Shown here in pieces: positions 6,777-12,367 of a stretch of DNA of 12,367 nucleotides; within the stretch, counting starts at the first letter, position 1, and each line of letters starts with the position of its first letter. The position numbers and the translations under genes are program-made. The DNA is from an uncultured bacterium (lineage in GTDB: Bacteria; Bacteroidota; Bacteroidia; Bacteroidales; Muribaculaceae): assembly GCA_946184715.1 (NCBI GenBank), contig CAMHGU010000044.1, positions 1 to 12,367 on the forward strand. The letters run 5' to 3'. Below the pieces are notes generated by a model. That model was not told where the DNA came from. It searched no databases and saw only the letters and a list, made by a program, of their open reading frames with translations.

Positions 6777-6795
6777 CCCCTCTCTCACTACCGCT

Positions 6796-8124
6796 ATGGC
6801 AATGCATTGGAACCGACTCATCAGCGACCTCCGCTTCGGGATGGAGGACTACACCGAGCATCGCTCGGAAATACGCAGCGACTTCCAGCGCGACTACGAC
6901 CGGTTGATATTCTCGTCGTCGTTTCGCCGGCTGCAGAATAAGACCCAGGTGTTTCCGCTACCGGGCAGCATCTTCGTCCATAACCGCCTCACCCACTCCC
7001 TCGAAGTGGCCGGAGTGGGGCGCTCCATAGCCACCGAAGTGGCCAAGACCCTGATGAGCAAATACTCCGGCGAGCCGTGGACCGATAAGCTGATGAGCCT
7101 CAGCGAGATAGTGGCCGCCGCCTGCCTTGCCCACGACTTGGGCAACCCGCCCTTCGGGCACTCCGGCGAGAAGTGCATCGGCACCTTCTTCAGCGAAGGC
7201 CAGGGGCAGGAGCTGGCCCGCGAGTTCTCGCGTGAGCAGTGGCTCGACCTCATCAACTTCGAAGGCAACGCCAACTCGCTGCGGCTTCTCACCCACAGCT
7301 TCAACGGGCGACGCCGCGGCGGCTTCGCGATGACCTACTCAATGCTCGCCTCCATAGTGAAATACCCCTTCTCTTCGGCCTATGCCGGCACGAAGGGCAA
7401 ATTCGGCTTCTTCACCTCCGAGCGCGAGAGCTACGCCCGCATCGCCGAGCATCTCGGCCTGTTGAGCCTCGGCCCCGACCGCTACGCCCGCCACCCCTTA
7501 GTGTATATCGTGGAAGCCGCCGATGACATCTGCTATCAGATTATGGACATCGAAGATGCCCACAAGCTCAAGATACTCTCCACGCGCGAAGCCATAGAGC
7601 TGCTGCTCGGCTTCTTCGACTATCACCGCCAGGAGCACATCACCGGCGTGATGCAAAATATCGGTGACAAGAACGAGAAGATAGCCTACCTGCGCTCGTG
7701 TGTCATAGGCGAGCTCGTCAAAGAGGCCGCCGCGGCGTTTCTCACCGGCGAGCAGGAGATGCTGGCCGGCACCTACACCGGTTGTATCATCGACCATATA
7801 GGCGAGCAAGCGCGCCGCGGCTACGAAGCCTGCACCCGCGTGGCCTACTCCAAAATCTACTGCGCCGCCAATGTGGTGGACATAGAGCTGGCCGGTAACC
7901 GCATCATCACCTTCCTGATGGAGAAGCTCATCGAGGCCGTGCGCTACCCCGAGCGCAACTATTCGCAGCTGCTGCTCAACAAGTTCCCCGAGCAGTACGA
8001 GGTCAACGCCCCGACGCTCTTCGGCAAGATACAGGCTGTGATTGACCACGTAAGCGGAATGACCGACGTGTATGCCCTCGACCTCTACCGCAAGCTCCAC
8101 GGTATGAGCCTTCCGGCAGTGTAA
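6796..8124 (+). CDS. dgt: dGTPase-type deoxynucleotide triphosphohydrolase (HD domain)
   Basis: The product is 442 residues from the ATG at 6796; a second ATG at 6802 is possible, while an upstream TTG at 6757 would overlap prfB and is unlikely. The family cleaves dGTP, often other dNTPs too, to the nucleoside and tripolyphosphate, adjusting dNTP pools. HD metal ligands are visible: H62 in HNRLTHSLEV, H113-D114 in AHDLGNPPFGHSGE, and D243 or D244 in EAADDICYQIMD. The N-terminal RSDFQRDYDRLIFSSSFRRL followed by KTQVFPL and the NFEGNANSLRLLT segment are family hallmarks. Length is usual for the Bacteroidetes type. It follows prfB by 19 bases and precedes the importer lipoprotein gene by 18, so it is likely in the same transcript. 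Nothing appears broken. The true substrate range cannot be read from sequence. Confidence 0.94.
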   Translation: MAMHWNRLISDLRFGMEDYTEHRSEIRSDFQRDYDRLIFSSSFRRLQNKTQVFPLPGSIFVHNRLTHSLEVAGVGRSIATEVAKTLMSKYSGEPWTDKLMSLSEIVAAACLAHDLGNPPFGHSGEKCIGTFFSEGQGQELAREFSREQWLDLINFEGNANSLRLLTHSFNGRRRGGFAMTYSMLASIVKYPFSSAYAGTKGKFGFFTSERESYARIAEHLGLLSLGPDRYARHPLVYIVEAADDICYQIMDIEDAHKLKILSTREAIELLLGFFDYHRQEHITGVMQNIGDKNEKIAYLRSCVIGELVKEAAAAFLTGEQEMLAGTYTGCIIDHIGEQARRGYEACTRVAYSKIYCAANVVDIELAGNRIITFLMEKLIEAVRYPERNYSQLLLNKFPEQYEVNAPTLFGKIQAVIDHVSGMTDVYALDLYRKLHGMSLPAV

Positions 8125-8142
8125 CCCATTGTCTTAACCTAT

Positions 8143-9264
8143 ATGAAGCGTATCATAATCATAGTGATGGTGGCGGCTGTGGTGGCCGCTTGTTCCCATA
8201 GTGCTCGGCAGTCGGCTCAAGGCGAGCCTGTCGGGCTTCGCTACGCCAAACTTCTCGCCATAGCGCGTCAGGGCGAGTGCTACGACGTGACCATACGCGA
8301 CCCGTGGGGCGCCGACAGCCTTGCCGCGCTGCGCCGCTATTTCCTCGTGCCTCGCAGCCTCGACAATCCGCCTTCCGCGCCTGCCGGAGCCACCATAGTA
8401 AAGATACCGCTGGAGCACACCCTCGTGTACTCAGCGGTCCACACCGGAGCTATCGCCGAGCTTACCGGCTCGGTGAGCGCCGTGGCCGGCGTGTGCGACA
8501 AGCAGTATTTCACCGATACGGCTATGATGGCCGGCATCGCCTCGGGCGCCATTGCCGATTGCGGCAACTCAATGTCGCCCACGATAGAGAAGGTGGTGGA
8601 GCTGTCGCCCGATGCTATCCTCCTCTCGCCTTATCAGAATGCCAACTATGGCGAAATCACGCGGCTGGGTATCCCCATCATCGAGTGTGCCGACTATATG
8701 GAGAATACCCCGCTTGGGCGCGCCGAGTGGCTGCGGCTCTACGGGCTTCTCTATGGGCGTGCTGCTCGCGCTGACTCCATCTTTGCGGCCGTTGAGGCCC
8801 GCTACACTCAGCTCTCGGCTATGGCGCGCGGCGTGAAGTCGCGGCCTAAGGTCATCACCGAGAATGTAATCAACGGTATCTGGTATGTGCCCGGTGGCGA
8901 CAGCTATATGGCCCACCTGCTCGATGATGCCGGCGCCCTCTATCCCTGGGCCGACAACCACAGCAGCGGCTCGCTGCAGCTCGATTTCGCGCAGGTATAT
9001 GACGTGGCCCACGATGCCCGCTTCTGGCTCATCAAGACCTTCGACCTCGTCACCCTCTCGGCCCTCAAAGCCTCGTTCCCGCTCAACGACCGTATGGACG
9101 CCTTCCGCAATGGCGGCGTTTACGCCTGCAACACCGCCACATCGCCACTCTTCAACGAGTTCCCCTACCACCCCGAGCTGTTGCTCCACGACTTTATCAA
9201 GATATTCCACCCCGAATTGCAGCTCGAGGGCGAGTTGCGCTATTACCACCCTGTGAGCCGATGA
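8143..9264 (+). CDS. Substrate-binding lipoprotein of a FecB/BtuF-type ABC importer
   Basis: This 373-residue protein starts with a lipoprotein signal, hydrophobic residues 4-16 and lipobox V-A-A-C with C17, so it should be anchored in a membrane facing the periplasm. The body fits the PF01497 helical-backbone receptor fold: a first lobe with VYSAVHTGAIAELTGSVSAV and AGVCDKQYF, then SPTIEKVVELSPDAILLSPY, a linker helix around LGRAEWLRLYGLLYGRAARAD, and a second lobe with VPGGDSYMAHLLDDAGALYPW. From family knowledge these proteins capture ferric siderophores, heme or cobalamin and deliver them to a FecCD/BtuC permease; the two genes that follow supply the permease and ATPase. The start ATG lies 18 bases after dgt; the stop overlaps the permease start by 4 bases (ATGA). 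No cobalamin riboswitch or Fur-like site is visible in the short gap, so the ligand remains open. Confidence 0.88.
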   Translation: MKRIIIIVMVAAVVAACSHSARQSAQGEPVGLRYAKLLAIARQGECYDVTIRDPWGADSLAALRRYFLVPRSLDNPPSAPAGATIVKIPLEHTLVYSAVHTGAIAELTGSVSAVAGVCDKQYFTDTAMMAGIASGAIADCGNSMSPTIEKVVELSPDAILLSPYQNANYGEITRLGIPIIECADYMENTPLGRAEWLRLYGLLYGRAARADSIFAAVEARYTQLSAMARGVKSRPKVITENVINGIWYVPGGDSYMAHLLDDAGALYPWADNHSSGSLQLDFAQVYDVAHDARFWLIKTFDLVTLSALKASFPLNDRMDAFRNGGVYACNTATSPLFNEFPYHPELLLHDFIKIFHPELQLEGELRYYHPVSR

Positions 9265-10286
9265 AACGCCGTCGATTTCCCATAGTGATGACCGCACTGG
9301 CGGTGCTGCTCCTGCTGCTGATAGTGGGGTGCCTGCTCATAGGCTCGGTCGATATTCCGGCGCGCGAGGTGCTTGCCATTCTCACCGGCGGTGAGCCGTC
9401 GAAGGCCACGTGGGGCGTCATCGTGCTCCACACCCGCGTTCCGATGATCTGCACCGCCATTCTCGCCGGGGCTGCCCTCTCGGTGGCCGGCCTGCTGATG
9501 CAGACAGTCTTCAACAACCCGCTCGCCGGCCCGTCGATACTCGGCGTCTCGACCGGTGCCTCGCTCGGCGTGGCTATCGTGATGCTCTCGGCCGGCTTCG
9601 GCGTGGCGGCCGAGTCGATAGGCGGCTACACCGCCTCGCTCGTGGGCGCTATCCTGGGCGCTGCCGCCGTGATGGCCGCGCTGCTGGCCTTCTCGGCCGT
9701 AGTGCGCAGCAACACGATGCTGCTCATCGTGGGTATCCTGCTGAGCTATATCACGTCGTCGGCCATCTCGTTTCTCAACTTCTTCGCCACTGAAGAGGGC
9801 GTGCACAGCTTCGTGATATGGGGCTTGGGCAGCTTCACCGGGCTTACGCTCGACCGTCTGCCGGCGTTTGCCCTGCTCATCATAGTGTCGCTGGCGTGGG
9901 CCGCGCTGCTGGTGAAGCCGCTCAACGCAATGCTCCTCGGGCAGAACTATGCCGCCAACCTCGGCGTCAACACCCGCTCGGTGCGCAATCAGCTGCTCGT
10001 GGCCACCGGTCTTCTCACCGCCGTGGTGACCGCCTTCTGCGGCCCTATCGGCTTCCTCGGGCTTGCCGTGCCCCACGTGGCGCGGCTGCTGCTGATGTCG
10101 TCAAATCACAACACCCTGCTGCCGTGCACGGCCCTCGCCGGCGCTGTAGTGGCGTTGCTGTGTACTTTCATCAGCGTGCTGCCGTCGTCGGGCACTTTAC
10201 CCATCAACTCCATCACCCCGCTCGTGGGCGTGCCGGTGATACTCTACATCATTGTCAACCGCCGCCGCATCCCTTATTTCAACTGA
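9261..10286 (+). CDS. FecCD/BtuC-type ABC importer permease
   Basis: The 341-residue integral membrane protein forms the inner-membrane channel of the importer, expected as a dimer. The first segment (about residues 8-28, ALAVLLLLLIVGCLLIG) is followed by the family pattern HTRVPMICTAILAGAALSVA, then MQTVFNNPLAGPSILGVSTG, a hallmark of FecCD permeases. Further hydrophobic segments run through the protein; about nine or ten in total are estimated by eye. Near the C-terminus GPIGFLGLAVPHVARLL is the coupling region that contacts the ATPase, and the chain ends with VPVILYIIVNRRRIPYFN. Its ATG overlaps the stop of the lipoprotein gene, and the ATPase gene starts one base after its own stop, implying translational coupling. 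Its length is typical and no defect is seen. Transported ligand: iron chelate, heme or cobalamin. Confidence 0.94.
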   Translation: MKRRRFPIVMTALAVLLLLLIVGCLLIGSVDIPAREVLAILTGGEPSKATWGVIVLHTRVPMICTAILAGAALSVAGLLMQTVFNNPLAGPSILGVSTGASLGVAIVMLSAGFGVAAESIGGYTASLVGAILGAAAVMAALLAFSAVVRSNTMLLIVGILLSYITSSAISFLNFFATEEGVHSFVIWGLGSFTGLTLDRLPAFALLIIVSLAWAALLVKPLNAMLLGQNYAANLGVNTRSVRNQLLVATGLLTAVVTAFCGPIGFLGLAVPHVARLLLMSSNHNTLLPCTALAGAVVALLCTFISVLPSSGTLPINSITPLVGVPVILYIIVNRRRIPYFN

Positions 10287-10287
10287 T

Positions 10288-11067
10288 ATGGAGCCGATAC
10301 TCACCACCCGCCATCTGGCCATAGGCTACCGCGACGCCAAGCGCGACATCGAGGTGCTGCGCGACATCGACATCGCCCTCTATCGCGGCCAAGTCACCTG
10401 CCTGCTCGGCTCCAACGGGCGCGGCAAATCGACACTGCTGCGCACCCTTGCGGCCACGCAGCCGGCCCTTGCCGGCACCGTCGTGGCCGACGGGCACGAC
10501 GTTTCCGCCCTGCCCAAGCGCCGCCTGGCGCGGCTCCTGAGCATCGTCACCACCGACCGCACCCTCGCCGGCGCCCTCACGGTGGAGGAGCTCGTGAGCC
10601 TCGGCCGTCAGCCCCACACCGGCTTCCTCGGCCGCCTCTCCGATGCCGACCGCCAAGCCGTGGCCGGCGCGATGGCCCTCGCCGGCATCATCGCTAAGCG
10701 CGCCGACTACGTGGCCAACCTCTCCGACGGCGAGCGCCAGAAGGCGATGATTGCCCGCGCGCTGGCCCAAGACACCGGCATCATTATGCTCGACGAGCCT
10801 ACGGCGTTTCTCGACGTGGCCAGCAAGCTCGACACTATGCGGCTGCTGCGCGACATCGCCCGCCGCGAGCACAAGGCGGTGCTCCTGTCGTCGCACGATG
10901 TGGCCCTCGCGCTCCTCTTCAGCGACAGCGTAGTAGCCATCGGCCCCGACGGCCGCACCACGCAAGGCCCCGCTGCCGACGATGCCACACGCCGCCGCGT
11001 GGCGGCCCTCTTCGGCCCCGAGGCCGAGAAGTATCTCAACGCTATAATTCAACATTCTGCCCAATGA
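10288..11067 (+). CDS. ABC importer ATPase (FecE/BtuD-type) with atypical Q-loop
   Basis: The start is the ATG at 10288, one base after the permease stop; a longer frame from 10252 has no ATG and lies inside the permease gene. The product is 259 residues and powers the importer from the cytoplasmic side. Walker A is GSNGRGKST (41-49). The signature is LSDGE (145-149) instead of LSGGQ. Walker B with catalytic glutamate is IIMLDEP (D169, E170), the D-loop is AFLD, and the switch histidine is H203 in SSHD. Where the Q-loop glutamine is expected, the sequence reads SIVTTDRTL (around 86-93), with no glutamine before TVEELVSLGRQPHTG. I recall related Bacteroidetes ATPases with similar replacements, so this may be a lineage trait rather than a defect. 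All other catalytic residues are present. The last codons overlap the next gene by 4 bases. Confidence 0.94.
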   Translation: MEPILTTRHLAIGYRDAKRDIEVLRDIDIALYRGQVTCLLGSNGRGKSTLLRTLAATQPALAGTVVADGHDVSALPKRRLARLLSIVTTDRTLAGALTVEELVSLGRQPHTGFLGRLSDADRQAVAGAMALAGIIAKRADYVANLSDGERQKAMIARALAQDTGIIMLDEPTAFLDVASKLDTMRLLRDIARREHKAVLLSSHDVALALLFSDSVVAIGPDGRTTQGPAADDATRRRVAALFGPEAEKYLNAIIQHSAQ

Positions 11068-12245
11068 TAAAGATTCCCGGCGCTATCTATATGGCTATGC
11101 AACCCGGTGGCTCTCAGGTCACTATAGCCCACAAATTTTACTACGGCGTGGCCGCCGAGATTGCCCGCAGCCTCAGCGACACCGCCTTTGCCGAGCGCTT
11201 CGGCGAGGCCGTGGTGGTGAAAACCGCGCTCGCCGCCGTGGGCTACTACGAGGACATCTCGGCCGATGCCGGCCTGTGGCGCACCTTCGTTACGGCCCAC
11301 AAAGCCCTCTACAACCGGCTGCTACCCATCTTCGAAGCCGGCGACGACTACATCGAGAGCGAGCTCAACCGCGCCGACCTCAGCTTCCTCGTGTGGTACG
11401 TCACCGAGTGCGCCCAGCCGCGCCCGGGGCGGGTAAGCCCCTTCGACCCGGTGCTCGCTCAGGCTGTCGATATCATCTACGATATCCTCGACCGCTATTA
11501 CGAGATGGCACCGCCGGCGGCCCACTATCGTCAGCTCGACGAAGTGGAGAACCTCCGCTCCGAGGAGCACGCCGCCACAGTGTGGGAGTATATGCACTGG
11601 CTCTTCCGCCGCAGCTACCTGATGCCGCACCCGTCGTTCGCCCCCGAGGAGAGCGCCGACGACGAGGCCGAGCAGCAAGCCATCAGCGACTATCCCACCG
11701 GCCCGTTGGCCCTCTATGCCCACGAGTGGCTCCAGCTCATTGCTGACCCCGACCTTGATGCCGCGCGCCACCTCGACGGCCGACGCCGGCACGTCACGCC
11801 CCATCGCTACTATGAGAAGTTTGTGGAAGCCACCGGAGGCGAGGTGATGCGCATTTTCCCCGACTACGCGAGCCTCAACCGCTTCTTAAGCGATGATATG
11901 GGTTGGGGCGAAGCCGGAGCTGAAGGCCACCTGCCGCAAGTGGCTGATGCCAAGAATTTTACGCTCTATGTCACTGCGGAGCGAGGACTGCTTGTGGCTG
12001 TCAATGTGGCGCAGTATATCGCCCTGCCCGGCAACGCCCTCTACGACCCTGCCGAGGCGCGCCGCCGCGCGTGGCTGCTGGTGGCCAAGCCCGGATTCTG
12101 CCCCATCGACCTCGTCAAGTATCTGTTTGCCAACGGCCTCGTGCCCGATGCCCGCTTCCCGTGGGACGACACCGGCCGCGTGCTGCTCGACAACTGGGAC
12201 TTCTTCGCCCGCCTCTACCTTCAGCCCTACTACCGCGCCCGCTGA
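11064..12245 (+). CDS. Hypothetical protein resembling DUF3843
   Basis: The 393-residue protein starts at an ATG overlapping the ATPase stop (ATGA), which suggests translational coupling to the importer. It has no signal peptide or membrane segment, so it is probably cytoplasmic. The region YYEDISADAGLWRTFVTAHK, then LYNRLLPIFEAGDDYIESEL, then FLVWYVTE and SPFDPVLAQAVDIIYDILDRYY resembles, from memory, the Bacteroidetes-restricted DUF3843 family; I could not verify this. The middle holds an acidic stretch (EESADDEAEQQ, about residues 193-203). The C-terminal half contains FTLYVTAERGLLVAVNVAQY and KPGFCPIDLVKYLFANGLVPDARFPWDD. No catalytic motif is recognised. It is the last gene of the run and is followed by a strong hairpin. 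Real gene: sure; function: unknown. Confidence 0.85.
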   Translation: MIKIPGAIYMAMQPGGSQVTIAHKFYYGVAAEIARSLSDTAFAERFGEAVVVKTALAAVGYYEDISADAGLWRTFVTAHKALYNRLLPIFEAGDDYIESELNRADLSFLVWYVTECAQPRPGRVSPFDPVLAQAVDIIYDILDRYYEMAPPAAHYRQLDEVENLRSEEHAATVWEYMHWLFRRSYLMPHPSFAPEESADDEAEQQAISDYPTGPLALYAHEWLQLIADPDLDAARHLDGRRRHVTPHRYYEKFVEATGGEVMRIFPDYASLNRFLSDDMGWGEAGAEGHLPQVADAKNFTLYVTAERGLLVAVNVAQYIALPGNALYDPAEARRRAWLLVAKPGFCPIDLVKYLFANGLVPDARFPWDDTGRVLLDNWDFFARLYLQPYYRAR

Positions 12246-12306
12246 GCCGCGCCCGCCCGCTCACCCCATCAGCGCCGCGGCCGTTTGCTAATGATGGAAT
12301 AAGATA

Positions 12307-12340
12307 GGAGTTCTGTGTAGTGAAAGCTACACAGAACTCC
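12307..12340 (+). terminator. 14-bp perfect hairpin with GAAA tetraloop, likely operon terminator
   Basis: GGAGTTCTGTGTAG (12307-12320) pairs perfectly with CTACACAGAACTCC (12327-12340). The six loop bases TGAAAG can be read as a U-G closing pair around a GAAA tetraloop, a very stable RNA loop. It follows the last gene of the seven-gene run by 61 bases. The tail reads AAATTTTACGCCAATTTTTG, so the U-tract is weak and interrupted; termination could be partial or bidirectional, serving also a gene from the right beyond the window. Confidence 0.65.
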
Positions 12341-12367
12341 AAATTTTACGCCAATTTTTGGAATTGC

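Noticed and set aside
6757..6795. Upstream TTG start for dgt overlapping prfB
   Set aside because: The added 13 residues (PDKATNPSLTTA region) are just prfB end and spacer in another frame; the ATG at 6796 fits the family.
8125..8142. Cobalamin riboswitch before the importer
   Set aside because: Only 18 bases separate dgt from the lipoprotein gene, far too short for a riboswitch.

Overview
The window looks like a chromosomal piece of a Bacteroidales bacterium, probably from the Muribaculaceae or a close relative. The evidence is a four-helix-bundle gene with the C-terminal suffix typical of Bacteroidetes, SusE/SusF-like secreted modules, TAnnTTTG-type -7 promoter boxes, almost no Shine-Dalgarno sequences, and a GC-rich, C-ending codon style in the large operon. 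The family placement is inference; no rRNA or other marker is present apart from prfB.

Left part (1-2774, minus strand): one long gene runs off the left edge. Its 924 visible codons encode a Sec signal peptide followed by about eight modules of roughly 110 residues that resemble SusE/SusF carbohydrate-binding modules. The last four are clear tandem repeats. The long plus-strand reading frame at 282-2036 is only the mirror of this gene. A divergent intergenic region (2775-3133) carries a promoter for each side and a cluster of GC-rich palindromes.

Middle (3134-3807): a small gene for a four-helix-bundle (S23/IVS-like, TIGR02436-type) protein with the suffix domain. An array of 9-base units (ATGGGANNN) begins at its stop codon and then inverts, giving an 18-bp perfect inverted repeat in a longer imperfect hairpin. 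Gene plus array is the best candidate here for an undescribed genetic element.

Right part (3843-12245, plus strand): seven tightly packed genes that look like one operon. They encode an AMP-forming long-chain acyl-CoA synthetase, release factor 2 (prfB, no programmed frameshift), a dGTPase-type HD phosphohydrolase (dgt), a three-gene FecBCD/BtuFCD-type ABC importer (lipoprotein receptor, permease, ATPase) and a hypothetical protein resembling DUF3843. Gaps are 21, 19, 18, -4, 1 and -4 bases. A 14-bp perfect hairpin with a GAAA tetraloop follows at 12307-12340 and probably ends the transcript. The importer very likely takes up a chelated metal compound (ferric siderophore, heme or cobalamin); the sequence does not say which.
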